From Mycobacterium sp. UM_WGJ (GTDB taxonomy: Bacteria; Actinomycetota; Actinomycetes; Mycobacteriales; Mycobacteriaceae): DNA of 64,000 nt. The notes beneath the pieces were generated by a model. The model was not told where the DNA came from and did not search any database. It worked only from the letters and a program-made list of their open reading frames with translations. Positions 9,349 to 18,547 of this stretch are shown piece by piece (the stretch's first letter is position 1; every line of letters starts with the position of its first letter). The DNA is taken from assembly GCF_000455125.1 (NCBI RefSeq), contig NZ_AUWR01000055.1, forward strand, positions 101,129 to 165,128, written 5' to 3'. The position numbers and the translations under genes are program-made.

Positions 9349-11330
9349 GCACGGGCGATTTCGCCGGCGTCGTGCCACGCATTGCGCTCCGCGTTGAACG
9401 CGGCTACCTGTTGGTCGCGGAATCCGGCGATGCTCTCGGTGTTGTCGGCCAGAAATCGGCGGTAGTCCGCCAGTGCGAACTCACCGTCGGCGATCTCTAC
9501 CCGGCCACGCCCGGCCGCCATGTCGGCGCGCAACTCCAGCAGCTCCTCGGCCCGCACCGGGTAGAAGCTGATGCGGTCGAAGTAGCGCAGCAGCCAAGGG
9601 GTTTCGGGATCGAACAGCCCTGCCGTGGCGTGCCGGTGGTTCCACACCTGGGTGGTGCGTCCGACGAACTGGTAACCGCCGGGCCCCTCGATACCGTAGA
9701 TACACAGGTAGGCGCCGCCGATCCCGACGGCGTTCTCCGGGGTCCAGGTGCGGGCGGGGTTGTACTTGGTGGTCACCAGCCGGTGTCTGGGATCCAGCGG
9801 GGTAGCCACCGGCGCTCCGAGGTAGATGTCGCCCAGACCCAGCACCAGATACTGCGCGTCGAACACGATGTCGTGCACCTGCGCGAGGTCATCGAGACCG
9901 TTGATACGCCGGATGAACTCGATGTTGGACGGGCACCACGGCGCGTCGGGCCGAACGCCGTACATGTAGCGGCGAATGGCCTCGTGGGTCGCGGGGTCGT
10001 CCCAACTGAGCGGCAGTCGCACCGAGCGGCTCGGCACCACCAGTTCCTCGCAGGGCGGCAGCGCATCGTCGATGGCGGCGACCTCGTCGATCACCTCGGC
10101 GCACGAGAACCGCTCTAGGTCGAATTGGATCTGCAGTGATCGCACCCCGGGCGTCAGTTCGGCCAGCCCTGGCAGCCCCCGTTGGCGGAGCTGCTCGTAG
10201 AGCACCTGTACCCGCGCCCGCAACGCCAAATCCAGGGTCATCGGCCCGTATTCCAGCAGAACTCCACTGTCGCCGGCGCGGCGTAACGTAACCGCCGTGC
10301 CGTCGCGCCCGGTGTAGCGCTGCAGCACTCCGTCGTCGCCGTCGCCGGAGCGGGAGACCACGACCGGCAGTGCCGCACGCCGCTGCACACCCAGCGCTGC
10401 AGTCGGTGGGGCATGGTCGGCACGGATCGGCACCAGTCGCACGGTATCGCCGGGCGAGAGCTGGCCGAGTTTCCATCGGTCGCCGCCTACCACCGTCACC
10501 GGACAGACGAACCCGCCCAGGCTGGGCCCGTCGGGGCCGAGCAGGATCGGGGTATCACCGGTGAAGTCCAATGCCCCGATGCTGTAGGCGGTGTCATGAA
10601 TGTTGGACGGGTGCAGTCCGGCGTCCCCGCCGTCGGTACGGGCCCACCGTGGCTTCGGCCCGACAAGCCGCACGCCGGTGCGGTCGGAGTTGAAGTGCAC
10701 GGTGTAGTCGGTGGTGGTCAGAGTGGCCATGTCGGCGCGGGTCATGAACTCCGGCGCGGCGTGCGGTCCTTCGGTCACCGCGAGTTGCCAGTGCCGCCCG
10801 ATGCTGGGCTGCATCTGACTGGGCGCACGGGTGAGTTTCGGTGGGGCACCGCCTCGGCCGACGGCGCTGAGGCGATCCGATTCACGCAGCGCCCGGCCGT
10901 GGTGGCCGCCGAACACACCTTGGGTGAAGGTCGCTGCGCTGCCGAGGAATTCCGGCGCGGTGATGCCGCCCTCGACCAAGACGTAGCAGCGCATCCCAGG
11001 CCCGGGAATAACCCCGATCTCAAGCAGGCCACCAGCGGGTATCCGAAGTGACTGCCAAGGCGGAACCAGGACACCGTCCAGCCTGACCGGCACCGCGGCA
11101 CCGGTGACGCACACCCAGGCCGGGTTCGAAAAACGCAGCGCAGGGCCGGCTTTGGTGCATTCCAAACCGGCCGCACCTTCGGGGTTGCCCAAAACCTGGT
11201 TGCCGATCCGAAACGACAGGTCGTCCATCGGACCGGACGGCGGCACCCCGACATGCCAGTAGCCGACGCGACCGGGCCAGTCCTGCACCGTGGTGAACAT
11301 GCCCGGGGAGATCACCTCGATGCCGATCAT
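9345..11330 (-). CDS. Urea/guanidine carboxylase carboxyltransferase region only (AHS2-AHS1), no biotin carboxylase or BCCP
   Basis: A 661-residue protein equal to the carboxyltransferase section of urea carboxylase. The N-terminal half is AHS2/KipA-like (GVPPSGPMDDLSFRIGNQVL near residue 30; GDRWKLGQLSPGDTVRLVP later). The C-terminal half is AHS1/KipI-like (GDSGVLLEYGPMTLDLALR), followed by stretches shared with true urea carboxylases: YNPARTWTPENAVGIGGAY and GIEGPGGYQFVGRT. Biotin carboxylase and biotinyl-carrier domains, which normally flank this region in one polypeptide of about 1200 residues, are absent here and from neighbouring genes. The start ATG overlaps the upstream DUF1989 stop (ATGA). 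It could work with a biotin carboxylase encoded elsewhere, or be a non-carboxylating KipAI/PxpBC-like enzyme. Confidence 0.85.
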   Translation of the reverse strand: MIGIEVISPGMFTTVQDWPGRVGYWHVGVPPSGPMDDLSFRIGNQVLGNPEGAAGLECTKAGPALRFSNPAWVCVTGAAVPVRLDGVLVPPWQSLRIPAGGLLEIGVIPGPGMRCYVLVEGGITAPEFLGSAATFTQGVFGGHHGRALRESDRLSAVGRGGAPPKLTRAPSQMQPSIGRHWQLAVTEGPHAAPEFMTRADMATLTTTDYTVHFNSDRTGVRLVGPKPRWARTDGGDAGLHPSNIHDTAYSIGALDFTGDTPILLGPDGPSLGGFVCPVTVVGGDRWKLGQLSPGDTVRLVPIRADHAPPTAALGVQRRAALPVVVSRSGDGDDGVLQRYTGRDGTAVTLRRAGDSGVLLEYGPMTLDLALRARVQVLYEQLRQRGLPGLAELTPGVRSLQIQFDLERFSCAEVIDEVAAIDDALPPCEELVVPSRSVRLPLSWDDPATHEAIRRYMYGVRPDAPWCPSNIEFIRRINGLDDLAQVHDIVFDAQYLVLGLGDIYLGAPVATPLDPRHRLVTTKYNPARTWTPENAVGIGGAYLCIYGIEGPGGYQFVGRTTQVWNHRHATAGLFDPETPWLLRYFDRISFYPVRAEELLELRADMAAGRGRVEIADGEFALADYRRFLADNTESIAGFRDQQVAAFNAERNAWHDAGEIARA

Positions 11331-11944
11331 GGTCGGCTGATCACCATCCGCACCGGCGTTGGGTCGAAGCCGTTGCACGGGTTGTTGATCTGCGGGCAGT
11401 TCGACACCAGGACCAGAGTGTCGGTCTCCGCGCGCAGAGTCAGACTCTTGCCCGGGGCCGAGAGGCCGTCGACGATACCCAGCGTGCCGTCGGCTTCCAC
11501 GGGCACGTTCATGAACCAGTTGATGTTGGAGACGATGTCGCGTTTGTCCAGACCCCACCGGGCCCCCTCGGCGAGGAAGTTCTCCACGCAGGCGTGCTGG
11601 TGGGCCGTGTGGTGCCCGTAGCGCAGCGTGTTGGATTCCTGCGAGCAGGCCCCGGCAATGGTGTCGTGGTTGCCGACGTCGTCGGCGATGACGGTCATCA
11701 GGGCGGCGCCATCGGCGCTGCGCAGCACCGAGCCGGTGCTCAAGAAGATGTTGCGCTGGGCGAGCACCGTGGCCTGGGCGCTGTATCGGCGAGCGTGATC
11801 GGCGGCGTCGTAGAGCAGGCAGTCCACCGCCTGGTTGCCGTGCAGATCGATGATCTGCAGCAGATCGCCGGCACGCACCACCGCCGACCAAGGCGACCGT
11901 GCCGCCACCACCGCGTCGGAGATGACGTGCGATGGATTCGTCAT
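11327..11944 (-). CDS. Urea carboxylase-associated protein 2 (DUF1989)
   Basis: A 205-residue DUF1989 protein of the UAAP2 type: GDLLQIIDLHGNQAVDCLLY near the N-terminus, ACSQESNTLRYGHHTAHQHA in the middle and NINWFMNVPVEADG later. The conserved Cys and His residues fit the family's proposed metal/thiol active site. Paired UAAP1/UAAP2 proteins have been shown elsewhere to form carboxyguanidine deiminase, which acts after guanidine carboxylase in guanidine use as a nitrogen source. Both ends overlap neighbours by 4 nt (ATGA), so the three genes are almost certainly translated from one mRNA. The guanidine role is inferred from family and context. Confidence 0.85.
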   Translation of the reverse strand: MTNPSHVISDAVVAARSPWSAVVRAGDLLQIIDLHGNQAVDCLLYDAADHARRYSAQATVLAQRNIFLSTGSVLRSADGAALMTVIADDVGNHDTIAGACSQESNTLRYGHHTAHQHACVENFLAEGARWGLDKRDIVSNINWFMNVPVEADGTLGIVDGLSAPGKSLTLRAETDTLVLVSNCPQINNPCNGFDPTPVRMVISRP

Positions 11945-12699
11945 GAGCACTCCCCCGATGCGGCGACCCAGGCCGCCTCCGTGTTCTGCACCGCGCGAAG
12001 GTATTCCGGATCCCGATTGGTCAGTTCGGCCAGCTGTTCGCCGGCCCGCCAGCCAAGGACGTCCAATGCCGTTGCAGGCGGGTCGGGGTCCAGCGGGTGC
12101 GCGGCATTGGCGACCACCAGCACCACCGGAAGGTGGATCAGCAGGTCGACCGCCGCGCCGGGTCCCGCGGATCCGGTGAATTCCAGTGCCCCGCTGACGG
12201 GGTCGACACGGACTCCGCGGAACAGCGACACCGACGGTGCCACGTCGCGACTGCCCAGGCCGTGCTTGATCGCGCCCAGCAGCAGCAGTTGCCGCCCGGT
12301 GGCGTCCGGACCGCAGAGCAGGTCGTGGTGCCCCGAGGAGTCGGCGACGACGGTGGCCAGCACGCGCCCCTGATCGGACAACAGCGGATGACCGACTCCG
12401 AGGTAGGCCTGCCACGGCACCTTCATGGTGTCGGCGACATTGAGCCGTTCCCAGGGTGCCTCAGCGCGGTACAGCAGCAGATTCGCGCAGGCGCCACCCT
12501 CGACGTCGGTCATCCGAACCCGGGTGCCGCGAGCCAGCACCTTGGTGGCGTAGCCGTTGGCCGGGATGGACTCGGCCCAGATCATCGACGCCGCGTCGAC
12601 GCCTTCCGGGGCCGCCGGGATGTGCATCGACGCGTGCTGCGCCTGAGCGCGCGCATGCCGGCGTGCGCCGTCGGTGGAATCGGTGCGCGGGTTGTCCAT
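11941..12699 (-). CDS. Urea carboxylase-associated protein 1 (DUF1989)
   Basis: A 252-residue DUF1989 protein of the UAAP1 type, first gene of the operon. Recognisable stretches are ESIPANGYATKVLARGTRV, DVEGGACANLLLYRAEAPW and DSSGHHDLLCGPDATGRQ. It pairs with the next gene (UAAP2), and such pairs act as the two subunits of carboxyguanidine deiminase in guanidine-degrading bacteria. The ATG at 12699 has no Shine-Dalgarno sequence; a TANNNT element ends 7 nt upstream, so the transcript may be leaderless. Divergent from a TetR gene with a shared palindrome between them. Confidence 0.85.
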   Translation of the reverse strand: MDNPRTDSTDGARRHARAQAQHASMHIPAAPEGVDAASMIWAESIPANGYATKVLARGTRVRMTDVEGGACANLLLYRAEAPWERLNVADTMKVPWQAYLGVGHPLLSDQGRVLATVVADSSGHHDLLCGPDATGRQLLLLGAIKHGLGSRDVAPSVSLFRGVRVDPVSGALEFTGSAGPGAAVDLLIHLPVVLVVANAAHPLDPDPPATALDVLGWRAGEQLAELTNRDPEYLRAVQNTEAAWVAASGECS

Positions 12700-12706
12700 G
12701 ACCAGG

Positions 12707-12735
12707 AAGCTAACACATTTCCTATCATTTGATAG
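12707..12735 (-). promoter_or_regulatory. TetR operator palindrome and leaderless -10 for the UAAP operon
   Basis: The 79-nt gap between the UAAP1 and TetR genes contains the perfect 6-2-6 inverted repeat CTATCA-TT-TGATAG at 12722-12735. Read on the minus strand, TAGCTT at 12712-12707 matches TANNNT and ends 7 nt before the UAAP1 ATG (12699). The palindrome therefore covers the -35 region of a probable leaderless promoter and lies 43 nt upstream of the TetR start, as expected for a self-regulating repressor. No riboswitch-like structure fits in this short gap. Confidence 0.55.
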
Positions 12736-12778
12736 TTTTTAGCGAGCCCAGGCCGCGGCGCGTGATAGGCAGTAAGGC

Positions 12779-13438
12779 GTGCAGAGCGATCGACGAGGAC
12801 GTCCCCGGCTGGTGGCGTCCAGCAGGCCGGGCAGCAGCGCGCGCGATGAGATCCTCGACGCCGCGGCGGAGCTGTTCACCACCGTCGGCTACGCCGCCAC
12901 CTCGACCCGGCGCATCGCCGAGAACGTCGGCATTCGGCAGGCCTCGCTGTATCACCACTTCGCCGCCAAGGACGACATCCTCGACGCCCTACTGGCCGAC
13001 ACCGTCGAAACCTCCGTACAGCTGGCCGCCGAGCTGCTGGCTGAGGCAGGACCGAGCGCTCCCCGGCTGCACGCGCTCGTCGTCGCCGATACCGCGCAAT
13101 TGTGCGGCGGTACCTGGAATCTGGGCACGCTGTATCTGCTTCCAGAACTTCGTCTCGAGCGCTTCGCCCGCTTCCGCCGGCGCCGTGGCGAGTTACGCAG
13201 CCACTATCGAGAGCTGTCGCGCGCGGTGATCGCCGACCATGACGGTCCCGCGAGCGCCGACGATGTGCCGTTCCGGTTGGTGGAGACGGTGATCAACCGG
13301 CGCTCCGACGACGGCTCCTGCCCGCCGGATTATCCGTGGACCATAGCCGAAGCGGCGCTACGGGTATTGGGCTGCGGGAGTGGCTTCGCCCGGATGCGCA
13401 AGACGACCGATCAGCGCTTGGGTTGGCAGCCGCGGTAG
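12779..13438 (+). CDS. TetR family transcriptional regulator
   Basis: A 219-residue TetR protein. After a basic N-terminal tail the helix-turn-helix domain runs from SSARDEILDAAAELFTTVGY through TSTRRIAENVGIRQASLYHHF to about residue 75, followed by a ligand-binding domain. The GTG at 12779 is the chosen start. It is divergent from the UAAP1-UAAP2-AHS operon with one palindrome between them, so it is the likely local repressor; the ligand could be guanidine, a urea derivative or a pathway intermediate, but this is inference. Its 3' end is 12 nt from the convergent coaD. Confidence 0.88.
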   Translation: MQSDRRGRPRLVASSRPGSSARDEILDAAAELFTTVGYAATSTRRIAENVGIRQASLYHHFAAKDDILDALLADTVETSVQLAAELLAEAGPSAPRLHALVVADTAQLCGGTWNLGTLYLLPELRLERFARFRRRRGELRSHYRELSRAVIADHDGPASADDVPFRLVETVINRRSDDGSCPPDYPWTIAEAALRVLGCGSGFARMRKTTDQRLGWQPR

Positions 13439-13450
13439 ACCGCAGCCTGC

Positions 13451-13930
13451 TCAGCGACCGGCCAGCTTGGCAGCCAGCCTGCGGTTCACCGGCTCGGGCA
13501 ACAGGTCGGAGACATCGCCGCCCATCGCCGCAACTTCCTTTGCCAACGAAGACGATACGAACGAATACCGCGGTGTGGTCGCCACGAAAAACGTGTCGAC
13601 ACCGGCGATGTGCTTGTTCATCTGAGCCATCTGCAGCTCGTACTCGAAGTCGGTGCCGGTGCGCAGGCCCTTGATGATCGCGGTGAGCCCCCGCTCCCGG
13701 ACGAAGTCGACCACCAAGCCCTGGCCCGACTCCGCGCGCACGTTGGGCAGATGCGCGGTGGCTTCGGCGATCATCTCAAGGCGCTCGTCGAGAGTGAACA
13801 TGCCCTTTTTAGACGGGTTGACCAGTACGGCGGCCACCACCTCATCGAACTGAGCGGCCGCGCGCTCCAGGATGTCGACATGTCCCAGCGTCACCGGGTC
13901 GAAGGAACCGGGGCATACCGCACCACTCAT
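13451..13930 (-). CDS. coaD: Phosphopantetheine adenylyltransferase
   Basis: Fourth step of coenzyme A synthesis: ATP plus 4'-phosphopantetheine to dephospho-CoA. The ATG at 13930 gives [20 protein letters not shown], with the TxGH nucleotide-binding motif, and later [19 protein letters not shown], the conserved C-terminal binding segment. The length, 159 residues, is normal. The open frame extends upstream to 14128 but that part has no CoaD similarity and overlaps rsmD. A 62-nt gap separates it from rsmD on the same strand (Rv2965c-Rv2966c order). Confidence 0.95.
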   Translation of the reverse strand: MSGAVCPGSFDPVTLGHVDILERAAAQFDEVVAAVLVNPSKKGMFTLDERLEMIAEATAHLPNVRAESGQGLVVDFVRERGLTAIIKGLRTGTDFEYELQMAQMNKHIAGVDTFFVATTPRYSFVSSSLAKEVAAMGGDVSDLLPEPVNRRLAAKLAGR

Positions 13931-13992
13931 AGTGCTCGACGCTAGCAGCAGGCTGAACTGATAGCGGTGACCCACTGCGCGCGGCCTCGCCG

Positions 13993-14547
13993 CTACTCGA
14001 GCTCGGCCAGCTCCAGGCGGGTGTCGCCGTACCGGCGCGAGGGCCAGGCTTCCCAGCCCTGCGGCCACCCCACCGCCGGACTGGAGGTGGCCCGTTCGAT
14101 CACCACGACGGTGCCCGGGCCCGCCCAACCCCCGGCGGTCAACAATCCCGGCAGCGCGTCGATCGCGGCGGCATCGACCTCGTAGGGTGGATCGGCCAGC
14201 ACCAGATCCACTGGAGTTTCGGTTCCCCCGGCCAGCACTGCGGCCACCGTGCCGCGGCGCAATACGGCACCGGCCAGCCCCAACGCGGCGATATTGGCGG
14301 CCAGCACCTCTGCGGCGCGACGGTCCGATTCGACGAACAGTGCCGACGCGGCGCCGCGAGACAACGCTTCCAAGCCGAGCGCCCCCGACCCCGCATACAG
14401 GTCCAACACCGACATTCCGGTCAGGTCCATTCGGGAATCGAGCACATTGAACAGCGCCTCGCGCACCCGATCTGTGGTTGGCCGGGTGCGGCGCGGCGGC
14501 ACGGCGAGGCGTCGCCCCCCGGCTGCGCCCCCGACGATGCGAGTCAG
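13993..14547 (-). CDS. rsmD: 16S rRNA (guanine(966)-N(2))-methyltransferase RsmD, probable CTG start
   Basis: Rossmann-fold methyltransferase that modifies G966 of 16S rRNA. SAM-binding [20 protein letters not shown] and the catalytic ADPPYEVD motif are visible. The first ATG/GTG/TTG-type start in frame is the GTG at 14502, but starting there removes the conserved N-terminal segment [16 protein letters not shown] that the family has (usually after Met). This segment is encoded upstream and reaches a CTG at 14547, which overlaps the pyc TGA as CTGA. That is the same 4-nt geometry as the ATGA overlaps elsewhere in the window. I therefore annotate the CTG start (184 residues). No other start codon occurs between it and the pyc stop. 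Confidence 0.82.
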   Translation of the reverse strand: MTRIVGGAAGGRRLAVPPRRTRPTTDRVREALFNVLDSRMDLTGMSVLDLYAGSGALGLEALSRGAASALFVESDRRAAEVLAANIAALGLAGAVLRRGTVAAVLAGGTETPVDLVLADPPYEVDAAAIDALPGLLTAGGWAGPGTVVVIERATSSPAVGWPQGWEAWPSRRYGDTRLELAELE

Positions 14548-17500
14548 CTCAGCACCACCAGCAGGTCTCCGCCTTCGACCTGTGCGGTCTCGGCAACAGC
14601 CACCCGCGCGACGGTGCCGTCGGCCGGCGCGGTGATGGCCGCCTCCATCTTCATCGCCTCGATGGTGGCCAGGGTCTGTCCGGCGGTGACCTGCTCTCCC
14701 TCGGCGACTCCGATGGTGACCACACCGGCAAACGGTGCCGCGACATGGCCCGGTTTGGTTCTGTCGGCCTTTTCGGCGACCGGTACTTCGCTGGCGATGC
14801 TGCGGTCACGCACTTCGACCGGCCGCAGCTGACCGTTGATGATGCACATCACGGTCCGCATGCCGCGTTCGTCCGGCTCGGAGATGGCCTCGAGCCCGAT
14901 CAGCAGCTCCACCCCGCGCTCCAGCTTGACCCGATGCTCCTCGCCCTGACGCAGCCCGTAGAAGAACTGGTTGGCCGACAACCGCGAGATGTCGCCATAG
15001 AGTTCCCGATGCGACTCGAATTCCTTTGTGGGGCCAGGGAACAGCAGGTGGTTAAGGCGAGCCTGGCGTTGCGGTCCAGATTTTGCCAACACCGCCTCGT
15101 CATCGGCCGAGAGCTGCTGCATCTCCCGTGCCGGGCCGCGACCCTCCAGCGCCTTGGTCCGCAACGGCTCCGGCCAGCCACCCGCCGGGTCGCCCAGCTC
15201 ACCGCGCAGGAAGCCGATCACCGAGTCCGGTATGTCGACTCGGGACGGGTCGGCGGCGAACTCGTCGGCGCTCACGCCGGCACCGACCAGGGCCAGCGCG
15301 AGATCGCCGACCACCTTCGAGCTCGGAGTCACCTTGATCAGCCGACCGAGTACGGCATCGGCGGCGGCATAGTTGTTCTCCACGTCCTCGAACCGGTCCG
15401 CCAACCCCAGCGCCTTGGCCTGCTGGTGCAGGTTGGACAGCTGGCCACCGGGAATCTCGTGGCGGTATACCCGCCCTGTCGGCGCTGCCAGCCCGGATTC
15501 GAACGGCGCGTAAACCTTTCGCAGTGCCTCCCAGTACGGCTCCAGGTCGCCCACCGCGTCCAGCGAGATCCCGGTGTCGTAGTCGGTCTGGGCCGCCGCG
15601 GCGATGATCGAGCTGAGCGCCGGTTGACTGGTGGTGCCCGCCATGGGCGCTGCCGCGCCGTCGACGGCGTCCGCCCCGGCCTGCCAGGCAGCGACATAGC
15701 TGGCCAGCTGACCACCCGCGGTGTCGTGCGTGTGGACATGGATGGGCAGGTCGAAGCGACTGCGCAGTGCGCTCACCAACGTCGTTGCCGCGGCAGGGCG
15801 CAGCAGCCCCGCCATGTCCTTGATCGCCAGCACATGGGCACCGGCGTTCACGACCTGCTCGGCGAGCCGCAGGTAGTAATCCAGCGTGTAGAGCGTTTCG
15901 CTCGGACTGCTCAGATCGCCGGTGTAGCACATGGCGACTTCGGCTACCGCACTGCCGGTTTCGCGCACCGCATCAATGGCCGGAAGCATCGAGTCCACGT
16001 TGTTGAGCGCATCGAAGATCCGAAAAATGTCAATACCGGTCTCGGTGGCCTCCTGGACGAACGCCGAGGTCACCAACTCCGGATACGGGGTATACCCGAC
16101 TGTGTTGCGCCCGCGCAGCAGCATCTGCAAGCAGATGTTGGGCAGCGTCTCGCGCAGCGCGGCCAGTCGCTCCCAGGGGTCTTCCTTCAGAAACCGCAGC
16201 GCCACATCGTAAGTCGCGCCGCCCCAGCATTCGACCGACAGCAGTTGCGACATGGTGTGGGCCACGTACGGCGCCACCCTGACCAACCCGCTGGTGCGCA
16301 CCCGGGTGGCCAACAGCGACTGGTGGGCGTCCCGGAAGGTGGTGTCGGTGACCCCCACGGCGCGCGATTCCCGCAGCCAGCGGGCAAACCCTTCTGGCCC
16401 CAGCTCGACCAGCCGTTGCTTGGAACCCGCCGGCGGCGGCGCCGACAGGTCCAGCTCGGGCAGCTTGTCTCGCGGGTACACCGCCGACCGCCGGGTGCCG
16501 TGCGGACTGTTGACGGTGACATCCGCCAGGTAATTCAAGATCTTGGTGCCGCGGTCGGCCGACGAACGCGCGGTCAGCAGCTGCGGGCGCTCGTCGATGA
16601 ACGAGGTCGTGATGCGCCCGGCGGAGAAGTCCGGGTCATCGAGCACGGCCTGCAGGAACGGGATGTTGGTGGCGACCCCACGGATCCGGAATTCCGCGAT
16701 CGCCCGGCGCGCCCGCTTCACCGCGGTGGGGAAATCCTTGCCGCGACAGGTCAGCTTGACCAGCATCGAGTCGAAGTGGGCGCTGATCTCCGCGCCCAGG
16801 TTCGTGCCGCCATCCAGCCGGATCCCCGCCCCGCCAGGGCTGCGGTAAGCGCTGATCCGTCCGGTGTCGGGCCGGAATCCGTTGGCCGGGTCCTCGGTGG
16901 TGATCCGGCATTGCAGCGCAGCGCCGCGCAGCGTGATCGAATCCTGCGAGAGGCCCAGGTCCGCCAGCCACTCACCGGCGGCGATCCGCAGCTGCGACGA
17001 CACCAGGTCGACGTCGGTGATCTCCTCGGTGACGGTGTGCTCCACCTGGATGCGCGGATTCATCTCGATGAACACGTGGTGGCCGCGCTCGTCGACCAGA
17101 AACTCCACGGTGCCCGCGCAGGTGTAGCCGATATGGCTCGCGAATGCCACGGCGTCCGCACAGATCTTCTCGCGCAGAGCCGGATCGAGATTCGGTGCCG
17201 GCGCCAACTCGACGACTTTCTGATGCCGGCGCTGCACACTGCAGTCACGCTCGTAGAGGTGAATCACGTTGCCGTGGTTATCGGCCAGGATCTGCACCTC
17301 GATGTGGCGCGGGTTGAGTACCGCCTGCTCGAGGTAGACGTGTGGATCGCCGAACGCCGAATCCGCTTCCCGGCTGGCCGCTTCCACCGCGTCGGCCAGC
17401 CCGTCGATGTCGGCGACCCGGCGCATCCCGCGCCCACCGCCACCGGCGACCGCCTTGACGAACAGCGGGAACGTCATGTCCTGGGCTGCGGCGAGCAGTT

Positions 17501-17927
17501 CCTCCACCGAGGACGACGGGGCCGATGACGCCAGCACAGGCAGGCCCGCCTCCCGCGCGGCCGCCACCGCGCGAGACTTGTTGCCGGCCAGGGCCAGCAC
17601 CGCCGCGCTGGGACCGACGAAGGTGATGCCCGCAGCCGCACAGGCCTGCGCCAGTTGAGGATTCTCCGAAAGAAAACCGTAGCCGGGGTAAACGGCGTCG
17701 GCTCCGCATCGCACTGCGGTGCCGACGATCTCGTCGACTGACAGGTACGCGCGTACCGGATGGCCCTCTTCGCCGATCTGGTAGGACTCGTCCGCCTTGA
17801 GCCGGTGCAGCGAGTTGCGATCCTCGTACGGGTAGACCGCCACTGTGCCGACCCCGAGTTCCACAGCGGCCCGGAACGCGCGGACAGCGATCTCCCCGCG
17901 GTTGGCCACCAGCACTTTGGAGATCAC
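14544..17927 (-). CDS. pyc: Pyruvate carboxylase
   Basis: Biotin-dependent anaplerotic enzyme converting pyruvate to oxaloacetate. Domains in order: biotin carboxylase ([17 protein letters not shown] at the start; ATP-grasp [32 protein letters not shown]), carboxyltransferase ([38 protein letters not shown]) and C-terminal biotinyl domain ([11 protein letters not shown], with the biotin Lys). The GTG at 17927 is preferred because AGGGG lies 5 nt upstream and the length becomes 1127 residues, the length I recall for M. tuberculosis Pca. An in-frame GTG at 17933 overlaps that ribosome site. It ends in a CTGA overlap with rsmD. Confidence 0.96.
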   Translation of the reverse strand: MISKVLVANRGEIAVRAFRAAVELGVGTVAVYPYEDRNSLHRLKADESYQIGEEGHPVRAYLSVDEIVGTAVRCGADAVYPGYGFLSENPQLAQACAAAGITFVGPSAAVLALAGNKSRAVAAAREAGLPVLASSAPSSSVEELLAAAQDMTFPLFVKAVAGGGGRGMRRVADIDGLADAVEAASREADSAFGDPHVYLEQAVLNPRHIEVQILADNHGNVIHLYERDCSVQRRHQKVVELAPAPNLDPALREKICADAVAFASHIGYTCAGTVEFLVDERGHHVFIEMNPRIQVEHTVTEEITDVDLVSSQLRIAAGEWLADLGLSQDSITLRGAALQCRITTEDPANGFRPDTGRISAYRSPGGAGIRLDGGTNLGAEISAHFDSMLVKLTCRGKDFPTAVKRARRAIAEFRIRGVATNIPFLQAVLDDPDFSAGRITTSFIDERPQLLTARSSADRGTKILNYLADVTVNSPHGTRRSAVYPRDKLPELDLSAPPPAGSKQRLVELGPEGFARWLRESRAVGVTDTTFRDAHQSLLATRVRTSGLVRVAPYVAHTMSQLLSVECWGGATYDVALRFLKEDPWERLAALRETLPNICLQMLLRGRNTVGYTPYPELVTSAFVQEATETGIDIFRIFDALNNVDSMLPAIDAVRETGSAVAEVAMCYTGDLSSPSETLYTLDYYLRLAEQVVNAGAHVLAIKDMAGLLRPAAATTLVSALRSRFDLPIHVHTHDTAGGQLASYVAAWQAGADAVDGAAAPMAGTTSQPALSSIIAAAAQTDYDTGISLDAVGDLEPYWEALRKVYAPFESGLAAPTGRVYRHEIPGGQLSNLHQQAKALGLADRFEDVENNYAAADAVLGRLIKVTPSSKVVGDLALALVGAGVSADEFAADPSRVDIPDSVIGFLRGELGDPAGGWPEPLRTKALEGRGPAREMQQLSADDEAVLAKSGPQRQARLNHLLFPGPTKEFESHRELYGDISRLSANQFFYGLRQGEEHRVKLERGVELLIGLEAISEPDERGMRTVMCIINGQLRPVEVRDRSIASEVPVAEKADRTKPGHVAAPFAGVVTIGVAEGEQVTAGQTLATIEAMKMEAAITAPADGTVARVAVAETAQVEGGDLLVVLS

Positions 17928-17935
17928 ATCCACCC

Positions 17936-18547
17936 CTACAGCAGCGTTATCCAGTAATCCTGAAACCGAATAAATATCAGCAGAAATAACGCGATAAACC
18001 ATAACGCAGCGATGGTCCAACGCCATCGGTGCAAATGCTGCAAAGTTTTGCGTATACCACCCTGCTCAGATGCTAGGGCTGCGAATATCACTAGCAGGCA
18101 CAGCGTGACCGCCCACACCACCATGCAATACGGGCACAGCGCCCCGATCCGGTACAGGCTCTGGAAGATCAGCCAGTGCACGAAGCCGGCGCCGGCCAGC
18201 GTCCCGAGCGTCAACCCGGTCCAATACCACTGCGGCAATGGCACTTTCGCGACAGCCAGGACGCCGGTGACAACCACCACGGTGAAGGCGACGATCCCCA
18301 TCAGGGGGTTGGGGAAGCCCAGCACCGACGCCTGCGGGGTGACCATCACCGATCCGCAGGACAGCACCGGGTTGAGGTTGCACGACGGTACGTAGCCGGA
18401 GTCCGTGAGCAGCTTGATCTTCTCGACGGTCAGGGTGACCGAGGCGAGCAGTCCGATGACCCCGCCGATCAGCACCGCCCAGGCCCGGGATGCCGCGACC
18501 GGCACCGCCTGGGCGGGCGATTCGACCGCCGGAGCCGTGATGGTCAC
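17936..18547 (-). CDS. Vitamin K epoxide reductase (VKOR) family membrane protein
   Basis: A 203-residue integral membrane protein with four to five hydrophobic segments (AWAVLIGGVIGLLASVTLTV at the N-terminus; IAALWFIALFLLIFI near the C-terminus). Both redox pairs of VKOR are present: the loop pair in PSCNLNPVLSCGS and the active-site CPYC. It reoxidises a DsbA-like partner using a quinone (menaquinone in mycobacteria) and so takes the place of DsbB. The partner is encoded immediately upstream with a 4-nt overlap. It corresponds to Rv2968c. Confidence 0.93.
   Translation of the reverse strand: MTITAPAVESPAQAVPVAASRAWAVLIGGVIGLLASVTLTVEKIKLLTDSGYVPSCNLNPVLSCGSVMVTPQASVLGFPNPLMGIVAFTVVVVTGVLAVAKVPLPQWYWTGLTLGTLAGAGFVHWLIFQSLYRIGALCPYCMVVWAVTLCLLVIFAALASEQGGIRKTLQHLHRWRWTIAALWFIALFLLIFIRFQDYWITLL

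Noticed and set aside
12700-12778. Guanidine riboswitch before the UAAP operon
   Set aside because: The gap is 79 nt, the probable transcript starts at the ATG, and the only structure is a 6-2-6 palindrome suited to a TetR dimer.
14478-17528. A roughly 1000-codon open frame antisense to pyc
   Set aside because: The translation has no recognisable domain and mirrors the GC3 pattern of pyc on the other strand. Such shadows are expected opposite long high-GC genes.
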